Source: Calvatia gigantea
Taxonomy: Eukaryota; Basidiomycota; Agaricomycetes; Agaricales; Lycoperdaceae
Assembly: GCA_025093985.1 (NCBI GenBank)
Contig: JACAAK010000010.1
Coordinates: forward strand, 1,885,501 to 1,949,500
Direction: 5' to 3'
Length of the DNA stretch: 64,000 nt
Shown here: positions 1 through 10,392 of the stretch, in pieces
Numbering within the stretch: the stretch's first letter is position 1
How the letters are laid out: each line of letters opens with the position of its first letter
Position numbers and translations under genes: made by a program
Notes under the pieces: model-generated
What the model was told of the DNA's origin: nothing
The model's input: only the letters and a program-made list of their open reading frames with translations
Database searches by the model: none

Positions 1-1936
1 CCCGCGTACTATGCCAAAGAGACTTTGTTCAATAATTCGGTATCAAGGCCTACAACATTCGCCGCCAGCTTTTTGTTCGGCGTTTAGCAAAAAAGCACAA
101 ATAAATCGCGAGCAACACTTACAACGGCTGCAGTCCAGAGAGGAAACGCTTCGAGGCCGTTCTATGCCCATGTCGGCAAGCTTAAGGTTATCCAGACACA
201 TTCGTTCATGCTCACAACTCACCATGTGAGCCCCTTCCATTCTTTCAGCCTTGGCTGCCAATTGGGGAGAAATGTTCTTGTTCCCACGTAACTTGGCGGT
301 GTTCGAGCGGGGTTGAACACTAGACGGACGAAGACAATAGCAAATTCGTTTAGTGCTTCCCCCGAAGGACTATAAAGTCTATAGTACTTATTGTATCCAA
401 TTTCTTTTTCGATGATTGCAAACTATTGTCACCGGGGAGATACGTAAGCACATGCCGGTGGATGGGGAAAAAAAAACAGATAAGCAGCAGTCCCACCTTC
501 AAGAGACTTGGGTAAAAGGCTGTAAACCAAACAACCGGGATTGAATATAAGGACAACGGGCTGGAGAGGTTAACTGAAGACAGGAGCATAATGGTATTCA
601 GTTAAGGTGATTGGAGAAGCGAAGGATTTGGTGCGTGGTTACAGGGAGAATGAAATATCCCATGTTTGTTTTCGGTAGAAATTGAACCGGTATTCCCACG
701 CATATTCACCAGTTGGCAGTGGGAGCCAGGTGAGAGAAAGAACCTCCCTCAATTGGCGGTTGGTGTGGTGTGAACTGATCCATTCACTCACCCCTACCCC
801 CAGGCAAGGCGTTGCGGTATGTATCGGTCTCATCCTACTATGCGCCATGGTTAGGGGGGCGGGAGTTGGGTGGTTACGGCCGTTCTTCAAGTGAGATTGC
901 ACACTCATACCGATAGCCTGACCGTTGAACTGGGTCCGTGGTTTGCCCTTGAAGAATCTTGCTCCTCTGACATACTTTGCATTAGGGGGATATAGAAATT
1001 ACTTTAATGTTGTAATACCAGGCTCAATTCTTTGAGATTGGTCATTTGTGATTAGCACTCGACGAGACTCCCTTTCCCCTCTTTTCTCCTGACCGCTCGA
1101 GACCGCCTTGCTACATACCTTGTAACATAACTAGATTGGCCTCCAGAAATAGTATGATGGGCTACGTCATCAGAAGTCAAAGAATATCTCGTAGAGGCGC
1201 CCTCACCCCCCACCAGTCAGCGGTTTCGGTATAGAGTGCAAGGAAGATCAACTTGAATGACGATGCGCAGCGGCCAATAGTGCGAACTTCTTCAGACTTA
1301 TACACACGAGCCAGGCTTCTAGTAAATATGCTGAGCTCATGGGGGTTAATGCAATGATGGTTCCAATGTCTTTAGTCTGAGCAGGTGGTGCCCACCGCTT
1401 GATGGGGGATGTATCCTATTTGCCCCCGGTCCAACCTTCAAACTATCAGTCAAACCTCCATCTCCTGGCGACCACAAAACACCGAACACTGATTCACACA
1501 TGCGACTCAATTGCGACTGAAGAAAACACCAGGGATGTCTTTCCGAATGCTTCTAAACCGTAGTCCTGCCTCTTTGCTCCACGAAGTGTTACTACTTTAT
1601 TACAAAGCCTCTCCATGCAACTCCAGGTTGAAATAATGGGATGATGTTTACACACCAACCAACGCCTTGTCGGTTTAGACACATGTTTGGTGCGGACATC
1701 TAGCTTCACGTTGTGGAGAGGAAGTAATAGAGTCGTTCTTAAAGATACCTGATATAACCTGGCAATTTTTTTAGTAGCTCTTGGAGTGGAGTAGGCGTTT
1801 GAGAAGATAGATTTCACTCAGGACGAGATCGTGAGCAGGGAGGGGAGGGCGTCCGATGCACATATAAGCAGGTTAAAGGAGGGTATTGGCCTTCATTGCC
1901 CAACTCTGGAACAATTCTACTTCAATCACAAGGACG
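1..1936. other. Region without a recognisable gene
   Basis: Only short overlapping open frames without protein-like composition are present on either strand. No repeat shared with the rest of the window was seen. The last part must hold the promoter of the first LysM gene. Confidence 0.5.
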
Positions 1937-2596
1937 ATGCTATTCACTCAAACTCTCCTCACCATTATTTTAATGGCCGCTGGTTAGGGAATTCCACATT
2001 CTTATACGATGATTCTCTCACTTTCTGCTCGCAGTCTCCGTTCAGGGGCTTCCTCAGGCTCCGAGCGATGCGAGCCAGGCGGTTCCCCCAACACCGACTG
2101 CTATGGCCTGCCAGGCTAGTCAACAAACCTATACAGTCAAGGCAGGCGACACCTGCACTACCATTGCTAGTCGATCTGGAACGACTGCGTGAGCATCCAG
2201 GTGCCGTATTTCAATCGAATTAGGACGCTCACCGGCAGGTATACAGACAAGCCATCATTCAGGCTAATCAAGGCGTGAACGCAGGGTGCACGAACTTGCA
2301 AGCGGGTCAGGTAATGATTTTATACCTCGACCATCACGACGGCGTACTTACTCTGTTCAACCTAGACCCTCTGCATTCCGGCTGGATCTGGAAGCGCCTC
2401 TGGTGCTTCGCCTGCTCCTACTGGTGCCTCTGATGCTTCATCTGCTTCTACTGGCGGGGGTACCCAACCTGCCCCAAGTCCTCCGCAAGACAGCGGAATG
2501 GGAAGCTCTGCCACCCAGGTTGGAACTGGTAACAGCCAACCCATGCAAGCAATGGAAGCAAGCCAAGCTAATCCTGCGGCCGCTACTGAGGCCTGA
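1937..2596 (+). CDS. Secreted LysM-domain protein 1 (single LysM, Ser/Gly/Pro-rich tail)
   Basis: Four exons (1937-1982, 2035-2188, 2247-2310, 2366-2596; introns 52, 58 and 55 nt) join in consistent phases to a 164-residue protein. It starts with a hydrophobic signal peptide (MLFTQTLLTIILMAA). A proline-containing spacer follows, then one LysM with YTVKAGDTC, an IIQAN core and GQTLCIP at its end. Four cysteines frame the LysM, as in fungal LysM effectors. The C-terminal third is low-complexity Ser, Gly, Ala, Pro and Gln. LysM domains bind chitin oligomers; secreted fungal ones commonly hide chitin from hosts or protect hyphae, which is inferred here and not shown. The last three exons were copied at 4263-4643. 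The first donor is GTTAGG, less usual, but required by both the signal peptide and the reading phase. Confidence 0.85.
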
Positions 2597-3647
2597 GACC
2601 TAAGGCACGAAATTTCGAAATACACCGTGAAATAGCAAGAAATAAAGAACGAGAAATGGATATGCTTGCGATGACTATTCGAATATATTGACCACGTTTG
2701 ACATTTGCATCCCACCTTTACGTTTTATTGAAGCGGTTGATTATCTCCAACTTGTTAAAGAGTTACTGGGGTTGAATGACAGTGGCTGCGTGATGCGCAG
2801 GGTTTGAGAAAGAAAGGGAGCTAACGGGAAGATGCAGTAGAACTGCATTCGCGGACAGAATGACGGCGGAACCTATTCCTTTGATGATGCCCAGGACCCA
2901 GCGGAAATTTCCACAGCTATCATGCCATTGGGTTATGGTCCTAAAACTAGTTAACGTTGTTCCAAGGTACGCTTAAGGCGGACAGATTGTCCACAAAATA
3001 AGTAGGATCCGCGGAGCTCGAGTGTAGGAGCCACATTACCTTCGTGCGGGAATCTAATTTTGAGATATTGCTACGGACAAGCGTGAAACATCCGGCATTC
3101 TTTTGCACCTCTGGACTTGAGGATAGTTGAGGATTCGTTTATGGTCACAGAAACAAGAATCATCTAACTGCCGAAGGTGACTGTTAACAGAGCTAATATC
3201 GAGTAAGTAACTGACTAACCCACCTTGTTTCAGTACGTTTTCCGGCACTTGTATGTTACCATCCGTGGTTGGTTCCTTGATATTCATGGCTCGACATAGT
3301 CTATGATTTTTTGAGCCCCACGGACGAGAACTTAACTAGCTGATGATGAAAATCACCGTTAATAAATCAACATCTTGAGGCACGCATATTTGCACACTCC
3401 GCCCAGTATAATTCCGTGAAGGCCAAAATTTAGGGCAGAAGGCATAGAATGAGGGGGAAAAATGTACCATAATCATACTAGTCACCGGCATGTATGGTTG
3501 TTCTAGGCGTGGATCAATCCCTGTAGCTCATGACAAACTTGGAGCATGGTAGGTGAAAAGAAGGATACCAGGAATGGGGAGGCCTCCAAAAACACATAAA
3601 AGCTGCCTGTCTTCATTGCATTCAGCATCATCTTTCCACAACAACAA
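2597..3647. other. Intergenic spacer between LysM genes 1 and 2
   Basis: No convincing gene. The part from about 3010 to 3640 is almost identical to 5050-5685 in unit B, so it probably contains the shared promoter of LysM genes 2 and 3. A 77-codon frame on the minus strand (3054-3287) loses its start codon in the other copy and is not supported. Confidence 0.6.
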
Positions 3648-4046
3648 ATGTACATCCAAACACTTTTCACCATTCTCTGCGTCGGCATCAGTGAGAAAAC
3701 ACCCCACCAACAGTACGCATGATGCTGACTGTGATATAGCTGCCGTTCATGGCCAGGGTGATTGCACGGGGGAGACCTACACTGTGATGGCTGGCGACAA
3801 TTGCTTTGACCTCGGCGCTAGCAGGGGGGTCTCTGCGTGAGTATCCATTCATATATGAGAACAGATTCCTCTGACCAACGACCAGGGAGGCGATCATTAC
3901 AGCCAACGTGGGGATGATCAACGATGGGTGTACCGATTTGCAGCCTGGCCAGGTTAGCACAGCCGTTGATGTTCCATTTGCACTATTAACTTCCTCGGAC
4001 TTAGTCAATCTGCATTCCAACTGCGGGAGGTGGCGCGGCATTCTAA
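3648..4046 (+). CDS. Secreted LysM-domain protein 2 (single LysM)
   Basis: Exons 3648-3690, 3740-3836, 3886-3952 and 4005-4046 (introns 49, 49 and 52 nt) give an 82-residue protein. The N-terminus (MYIQTLFTILCVGI) is a short signal peptide ending near the first intron. The mature part is little more than one LysM: YTVMAGDNC, then IITANVG and GQSICIP, with four cysteines. It ends in a short Gly/Ala tail. Intron positions match LysM gene 1, so the two are paralogues. The closest relative is the gene at 5690-6063 in the duplicated unit. A chitin-binding secreted role follows from the family; the ligand has not been shown. Confidence 0.85.
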
Positions 4047-4262
4047 GGTCGTGAGCTGAAGTATTTCTCAGTCGGAAGAAGGCGGCATCAGCAAATTTTA
4101 TTTTTACTTGTTGTACTTATTGGATAGGTGTCTTGTCATTGGATAAGACACAATAAGTAACTTGAGTTTTGAGGGGGAATAAATCAAATCATTACTGTTA
4201 AATTACTTCGGGATAACAGGTCAGACAGCACTCACCAAAATCCGGATTGAGCAATATAACCT

Positions 4263-4643
4263 GTGAGCACACAGGTGCCATATTTCAATCGAATTAGGAC
4301 ACTCACCAGCAGGTATGCAACAAGCCATCATCCTAAGCTAGCCGAGGCCGCGTTGATGCGGGGTGCACGAACTTGCAAGTGGGTCAGGTAGTGATTTTAT
4401 ACCTTGCTCGTCACAATGGCACACTCACTCTGTTCAACTAGACCCTCTGCATTCCGGCTGGATCAGGAAGTGCATCTGGTGCTTTACTTGCTTCTACTGG
4501 CGGGGGGTGCCCAACCTGCCCCAAGTCTTCCGCAGGACAGCGGAACAGGAAGCTCTGCCACCTAAGCTGGAACTGGTAGCAACCAACCCAGTCAAGCCAT
4601 ACAAGCAAGCAAAGCTGATCCTGCGGCCGCTACTGAGGCCTGA
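4263..4643 (+). pseudogene. 5'-truncated copy of LysM gene 1
   Basis: This copy begins inside intron 2 of LysM gene 1 and retains the last two exons and their intron. It lacks the signal-peptide exon and the first half of the LysM. Stops disrupt the exon 3 equivalent near 4338, and a CAG-to-TAA change interrupts the tail near 4563. It also has small deletions in the Ser/Gly/Ala-rich tail. Truncation plus stops make this a genuine pseudogene, unlike the single-base breaks seen elsewhere in the window. Confidence 0.85.
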
Positions 4644-5689
4644 GACCTAAGGCACGAAATTTCAAATTATACCGTGAAATAGCAAGAAGTAGAGAACGAG
4701 AAATGTGTATGCTTACGACGACTATTCGAATATATTGACCACATTCGACATTTGCACCCCACCTTTACGCTTTATGAGGCGCTTGGTTACCTCCAACTTG
4801 TTGGGGAATCGCTAGTAGCTGCGTGAAGCGCAAAATTTGGGAAAGAAAGGGAGCTAACGGAAGGATGCAGTGAAACTGCACTTGGGGACGAAACGACTGT
4901 TAAACCTGTTCCTTTGACAATGCCGGGGACCCAACGGAAATATTCATGGTAATCATAGTCATTGGGTTATAGTAAATGGTCCTTAAACCAGTTAACGTTC
5001 TTCCAGGGTACGCTTAAGGCGGACAGATTGTCCGCAAAATAAGTCGGATCCGTGGAGCTCAAATGTAGGAGTCACATTGCCTTCGTGCGGGAATCTAATT
5101 TTGAGATATTGCTACGGACAAGCGTGAAACATCCGGCATTCTTTTGCACCTCTGGACCTGGGAATGGTCGAGGATTCGTTTGTGATCGCAGAAACAAGAA
5201 TCATCTAACTGCCGAAGGTGACTGTTAACAGAGCTAATATCGAGTAAGTAACTGACTAACCCACCTTGTTTCAGTACGTTTTCCGGTACTTGTATGTTAC
5301 CATCCGTGGTTGGTTCCTTGATGTTCGTGGCTTGACGTAGTCTATGATTTTTCGAGCTCCACGGACGGGAGCTTGACTAGCTGGTAATGGGGGCCACCGT
5401 TAGTAGGTCGACAGTCTTGGGGCACGCATACTTGCACACTCCGCCCAGTATAATTCCGTGAAGGCCAAAATTTAGGGCAGAAAGGCACAGAGCGAGGAGA
5501 AAAAATGTACCATAATCATACTAGTCACCGGCATGTATGGTTGTTCTAGGCGTGGATCAATCCCTGTAGCTCATGACAAACTTGGAGCATGGTAGGTGAA
5601 AAGAAGGATACCAGGAATGGGGAGGCCTCCAAAAACACATAAAAGCTGCCTGTCTTCATTGCGCTCAGCATCATCCTTCCACAACAACA
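4644..5689. other. Intergenic spacer of unit B
   Basis: Near-identical to the unit A spacer and without a supported gene. It should contain the promoter of LysM gene 3. Confidence 0.6.
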
Positions 5690-6063
5690 ATGTACATTCA
5701 GACAGTTTTCACCATTCTCTGTGTTGGCACCAGTGAGAAAACACCCCACCAACAGCACGCATGATGCTGACTGCGATATAGCTGCCGTTCTTGGCCAGAT
5801 GTGCGCGGGGCATATGTACACTGCTAAGGCTGGCGACAATTGCTCTGGGATCGGTGCTGCCAACGGGGTTTCTGCGTGAGTGTCCATTCATATATGGGGA
5901 ACAGCTTCCTCTCACCAACGATCCAGGCAGCAGATCATTCAAGCCAACCCATGGCTCAATGCGGGATGTACCAATTTGCAATCTGGCGTGGTTAGCACAA
6001 TCATCAGGATTCCATATGCACTATTAACTTCCTCGGACTCAGATGATTTGCATTCCGGCGTGA
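5690..6063 (+). CDS. Secreted LysM-domain protein 3 (single LysM)
   Basis: Exons 5690-5732, 5782-5875, 5927-5990 and 6043-6063 (introns 49, 51 and 52 nt) give a 73-residue protein, the shortest of the three. The signal peptide is MYIQTVFTILCVGT. The LysM has YTAKAGDNC, an IIQAN core and VMICIP at the C-terminus, again with four cysteines. The Gly/Ala tail of LysM 2 is lost and the stop comes two residues after CIP. Start and splice sites are conserved with LysM 2. Exon 2 is only about 70 percent identical to its sister although the preceding intron is about 96 percent identical, so the mature protein is changing faster than its non-coding surroundings. Confidence 0.85.
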
Positions 6064-6118
6064 GGCAGCGCTGAATTCTGGGGTCGCGAGCTGAAGTATT
6101 TCTCAATCAGAAGAGAAG

Positions 6119-7013
6119 CGTTTGGTATCTTCATGTAAACAACGTAGAAAAGAAAGCTTCAGAAAATCCGGAAATAGGATGGAATCAGTTGTTACCAGTA
6201 GTCCTCACTTAAGATTTGTGAAGTGGTGGCATTTCTACGTGAGCGCCCTCTGGGTGATTACTCGGGGGCTGCAAACAATCATTACCGCTGGAGTCCTTCA
6301 AGATAACGGGTTAGACAGCGGTCGCTAAATGTCTAGATCTGGTTCCAAAAAAAGGGGACCCGACGAAAAATGGCGTTGAAAAAACCCCGTTCAGGGTTTC
6401 GAGAAACTAAATACTTCCTTTCCAGCTTCTGTTGGCTGTGTTCAAAAGGGTCCCGCTCGTTTTGTGAGGGCGTGAACACTTAAGCAAAAGGATGGAAGTG
6501 TCTCTTTGTCATTTCCTGTAAAAGCCACGATCAATTTCGCACAGAAATAAAAATAGAAGCATACTCCTATCTGACAAACGTAAGTCGCAGAAAGAGGACG
6601 ACACGTTCAGATCGTATCGCAGCTTTGCAACCACGCCTCGCGCACCGTCGTTGTACCAAATGGCAGCTACGGTCAACCAAGGAGACGTCGGATGTTCCTC
6701 AACTTCTGTCCAAAACGAGGCGATCCACCTGAGAGTCCTCAAAATCTACGTGGAGACCTCATCAAATTATATTGGGTACAACATAACAAACCGGAATTAT
6801 CCACCAGTTAGGTATCCTTTGATCGTAGCTTAGATGTTCACCTCTCGAAATTCGGCGACATCACCGCAGATGATTCCTACCTGGGAACTGCCGCGAAGGC
6901 TAATGGTTGAGTTAGGGCGGGCTTGGAGACCCTGGAAAATCTGGTGAGCTCGGGTACCGAAGCAAAGGCCACAACGGGCTCGTTCGGTCTCCCTCAGGTG
7001 ATGTTCATCAGCA
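6119..7013. other. Region without a recognisable gene
   Basis: No open frame with domain-like content on either strand. It separates the LysM duplication from the 3' end of MTG1. Confidence 0.5.
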
Positions 7014-8752
7014 TCACCGTCGCAGATGCTTCATCTTACGCTTCATTTTCTCCTCCTGAACCATCACCTTCTTCCTCTGCGTATCGCTAACATTCCCTTC
7101 TGCCTTCTCCTCCTTCTCCGCCTTGATCATATGCTCGCTGATGCATCCTTCCATCTTTCTTTGTGCCATCATTCCAAGATCGGTGCCCGAGCTAACGTCC
7201 TCCGATCGTAATTCCCACTCTAGATCAAAACCCCACCCTTGTATTCCAGTATTGGGGCATGAAAATTGCGATTGACCAGATGGGGGTGGCGCACCAATCC
7301 CTTCTAGGATCTGCGCCTCCGAGGCAGCAACAAGTCCGCCTTCCTGACGCCACCATCGCACAAAATATTCAGCTGCCCGGGAAAGATCCGTTTCGCCGCC
7401 CCGTTTTATCATACCCATGCGCCGGGCAAGAAGCGGCAGGAAATCCTGTAAGTCTAGGACAGGCTCAGAGTTGCCTGGTAGTAAGTGAAGGTATGCCGGA
7501 GCTGCGTTAGGGATGAAGTTGCTTAAGTCAGATAATGATCAGTCAAGTTCCAGGGAGACAAACCTACAGACGGGATTAAGGACGTTCAGTCTATAAAGCA
7601 GATACGCTGCAAGCGCTTCCATGTCATATAATCCTTCTTTGATCCCCGCTGTTTTTGTTGGAGAAAAAGCACGCAGGTGACCGTTACATTAGAGTTGGAA
7701 TGGAAAGATATTAGATCTTTACGTACCTATAAGGGCCAACTTGACCCCTCTTTCGGCCCCTTCCGCTCCACGTCCTAAGAACGGTAGCATTACTCCAGGG
7801 CTATCATACGCATAGACAAGGGGATCGATCGACAACTTCAAGCGGGTCGATAATGCTTGTGTCATCCCCGGATTAGCTGAGGTTTGAAAAGCTTTTGGTG
7901 TTCCTAATGTTTTCCATCAGATATAGGATCCAACCAGGTTTATTTCAAGTTGACTTACGCCCTCTAATACCCATATTCCGCAGGGCATTGAGCAAGGTCG
8001 ATTTACCGACGTTAGGCATCCCAATCACAAGTACATTTAGCTCAAGAGCATGTGGGTGCTCCTTGGCTATATCTAGAACGCATAAATTAGCACTTAGAAC
8101 GGAACCGCAACCAATTAGATAGAACTGCAACATACTTACTAGCATTTCACTCAAGGTGCAAATATCCCGTGGTCGCTGCCACGATGCAAAGAATAAGCGT
8201 TGCTCAGGAAACTTTGCAAGCATCGCTCGGCGAAAAGGCTGGAGCGATTTACCATATGAGTCAGGTGTCCTTGTTTATGGAGCGTGGGACGAACCTCCAT
8301 ACCCCACTCCGGAACAAGGTCGCGCTTGTTTAAGACGACAATGTGCTCGCAAGCTTGAGTCTTTAGAATGCGCCTTCCAGGGTTATGTGGATCCCATCCA
8401 CGTTCGGATCTCCACTTTCTCAACGCACCTAATATAAACGTCAGGAAATGAAGTTCAAAGGTAAATGAAGCTGTTCCAGAAGGGAATTTCGAAGACGGAA
8501 TATTTCATATTGGAATAGAGGTGGAAGCCGGTACGAAAGTTGGAATGTCCCAAGAAGCAAAAAAGAAAATAGGGTCCTACCTTCTAGAGTTCTGTTGATA
8601 CTAGTTAAGGGTAGACGAGAGTCCCTGATCTCGAGAACAACATCGGTACGCGTGAGCAAAGACGGTAGCATCCGCGTAAACTTCATCATGTGTCCGGGGA
8701 ACCATGAAGGAGGAACCGGTAAAGGGGGTATTCGGAAACGGTTTATAGCCAT
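7014..8752 (-). CDS. MTG1: Mitochondrial ribosome-associated GTPase 1
   Basis: Seven exons (8581-8752, 8295-8428, 8136-8238, 7959-8072, 7727-7903, 7564-7648, 7014-7521) give a 430-residue protein with consistent phases. The N-terminus has PSWFPGHM and the family signature DVVLEIRDSRLPLTSIN. The circularly permuted GTPase motifs follow in order: NKRD (G4) near residue 85, a SWQRPRD segment, GMPNVGKST (G1) and DSPGV (G3). The tail is Lys/Glu-rich and basic, ending in RKMKHLRR. MTG1 acts at the mitochondrial inner membrane in assembly of the large ribosomal subunit. Exon 2 ends at a GTTCGT donor, chosen because it restores the family sequence EWG-ME-PFRRAM. Intron 1 is the longest at 152 nt. No frame break was found, so the gene looks functional. 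Confidence 0.93.
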
Positions 8753-9603
8753 ATTTTTGTCGTTTTTGCAGTCTCCGCTGAAATTCTGGGTAATTTGGTT
8801 TTCTGATATCCCTTTCCCTAAGAATATGAGGAATATAGGCCAAAGTTGTGATGTCGTATGAAGGAAACCGTGGAGTTCTGGGATGCTGGATCCTAAGCAA
8901 CTTTGTTCAAAATATTGTGATGTTTGGCTCTGTGATGACTAGTCCAAAAAAGGTACTCTCAAATTGTTCGCTGCCTCATCTGCTGGAACAGACACGAAAC
9001 ACATTCCCGTCGACACCGAATGCCCTTGGGTAGATCAGAGTGCAGATAGGATATCATAATTGTAGAAATACCAGCATAACAGAAACAAGTCTATTTATTA
9101 CGGGATATCAATTCAACAAGTAAATATTTATTCCGGGTAAACGCTGGGCGCGAGATCTGGTAACCATCGCCACAGTGCTATCCATAGCCAAGCCAATCCC
9201 CCAAAGCAGATGTGCAGAAATAGCAAAGGATAAATGGAATAGCGCTTGTAGCCCCACCGGATGTTTATTCGGCCAAACGACCGGCAGACATTGAACACGC
9301 AACGAGAACGACCAAGAATTGCCAACGGAATAACGAAAGATTACAAAGATCAGAAGTCAACCGCAGATGAAACAGTTTTTAAGATAGTGCCGAACTGGTC
9401 CATTCAAGGAGCTATAAGGAGAAGCAGACGCAACCTAGAAACGACCAAACAACAGACAGCGGGGGATAAGCGGTGAGCGATGATGGCACATATGAACCCG
9501 GAAAACCAGGATTTTGAGGCTAATAGGATTGTTGATACATGGGGAGCCTTCAGGCGGAAGATGAAAATTTATCCACCGCTGAGTCAGGGGATATCAGCTC
9601 ACC
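8753..9603. other. MTG1 upstream region; possible small membrane-protein exon
   Basis: A minus-strand open stretch at 9128-9325 reads as one hydrophobic, aromatic-rich helix (RYSIYPLLFLHICFGGLAWL) ending in SVYPE and a stop. It has no ATG of its own in frame. It could be the last exon of a small membrane protein whose 5' exon I could not place, or chance. Nothing else was recognised here. Confidence 0.25.
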
Positions 9604-10329
9604 TCATACCCAACTATCCTTACCAACGCTGATAGCGTCAAAATTCTTGCCGCTGCGCAGCCGACGCTCCTGTAACACGGGGGCAGAGTCGAGGTTGATG
9701 AGCTTATCGGAAGGGGGTGGAGAGCCTTCAATCCATCCCTTCCATCCCTTCCTATGAGCAATGCGCTTCTTGCGCGGCGGCCTTGGTTGAGGCGGCATTG
9801 CTTCAGAAGGCTGTAGTTCAACAATCTCCTGACCATCCTCCGGCGTTCGCGGCCTCTTTGATGATGTGCGGGATGTTGAAGCGGAAATAGACGGACCAGG
9901 TGTTGGAGAGTCTGAAGGGATATGAATGGGGGAGAAACCGGGAGGGGGAGTGACGGAAACAGATCGCTCCATGGTCATGATCTGGATATTGGGTCGCCCC
10001 GGGTGCGCAGACCAGAAGGTCTTTTTTTTCTTTGGTTGAGACTGAGTGGGGAGAGGTGCGGAGAGTGAAGAAGAAGACGCGACCTGGGTCGCGTCGGCCA
10101 AGGGATGATTGAGATGGGGGTCGTGGACGGCTGAAGAGTCCTGTCGTCTATCTTTCTTGTTGTCCTTCTTCTTCTTGGCCTTCCTTATCTCCTCGTCGCC
10201 TTCGACCTCTTTGTTTGGGCCGACACCGTTGAGGAGCGATGTGAGGACATCGCGCTGTGGAGGCTGGTCAAAGTAGCCAGCAAGGACAGCAGTTGCTGTA
10301 CGGCGACGTTTTTGGGGACGATGATGCAT
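9604..10329 (-). CDS. Uncharacterised basic low-complexity protein, probably nuclear
   Basis: One long frame, 241 residues from the chosen ATG. The N-terminus is HHRPQKRRR followed by AVLAGYFDQPP. A Lys-rich stretch (RKAKKKKDNKKDRR) lies near residue 65, the middle is Ser/Pro-rich, and the C-terminal third is compact: KKRIAHRKGWKGW, EGSPPPSDKLINLD, then LRSGKNFDAI. This last part looks like the conserved core, but I do not recognise the family. Several basic clusters could be nuclear localisation signals. The start at 10329 is preferred over in-frame ATGs at 10365 and 10557 because a TATATAA lies at about 10383. A GTAAGG donor near the 3' end and a CTGACTCAG acceptor at 9559 permit a spliced C-terminus that replaces the final residues. 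Confidence 0.6.
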   Translation of the reverse strand: MHHRPQKRRRTATAVLAGYFDQPPQRDVLTSLLNGVGPNKEVEGDEEIRKAKKKKDNKKDRRQDSSAVHDPHLNHPLADATQVASSSSLSAPLPTQSQPKKKKTFWSAHPGRPNIQIMTMERSVSVTPPPGFSPIHIPSDSPTPGPSISASTSRTSSKRPRTPEDGQEIVELQPSEAMPPQPRPPRKKRIAHRKGWKGWIEGSPPPSDKLINLDSAPVLQERRLRSGKNFDAISVGKDSWV

Positions 10330-10379
10330 AGTAGTCCGATGTTGAGGGAGCAAAACGGCCATCATAGCGGGACGGGGGC

Positions 10380-10392
10380 GGTTATATAGCAG
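10380..10392 (-). promoter_or_regulatory. TATA-like element upstream of the 9.6-10.3 kb gene
   Basis: Read on the minus strand, this is GCTATATAACC, about 55 bases upstream of the ATG at 10329. It favours that ATG over the longer frame starting at 10557, since transcription would start after the upstream ATGs. Sequence match only. Confidence 0.45.

Larger units (their letters stand above)
2189..4080 (+). repeat. Tandem segmental duplication, unit A
   Basis: This about 1.9 kb segment runs from intron 2 of LysM gene 1 through LysM gene 2 and is repeated as unit B after a spacer of about 180 bp. Long stretches are nearly identical, for example about 130 bases upstream of the second LysM gene, while the LysM exons have diverged far more. 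Confidence 0.85.
4262..6118 (+). repeat. Tandem segmental duplication, unit B
   Basis: Second copy of the 2189-4080 segment, offset by roughly 2.04-2.07 kb. Its left edge falls inside intron 2 of the LysM 1 copy, so the copied gene never received its signal peptide or the start of its LysM. The right edge lies just after the stop of LysM gene 3, at the shared GAGCTGAAGTATTTCTC. Confidence 0.85.

Noticed and set aside
3054..3287. 77-codon minus-strand frame between LysM genes
   Set aside because: In the nearly identical duplicated unit the start codon is changed and no domain is evident. DNA identity alone explains its survival.
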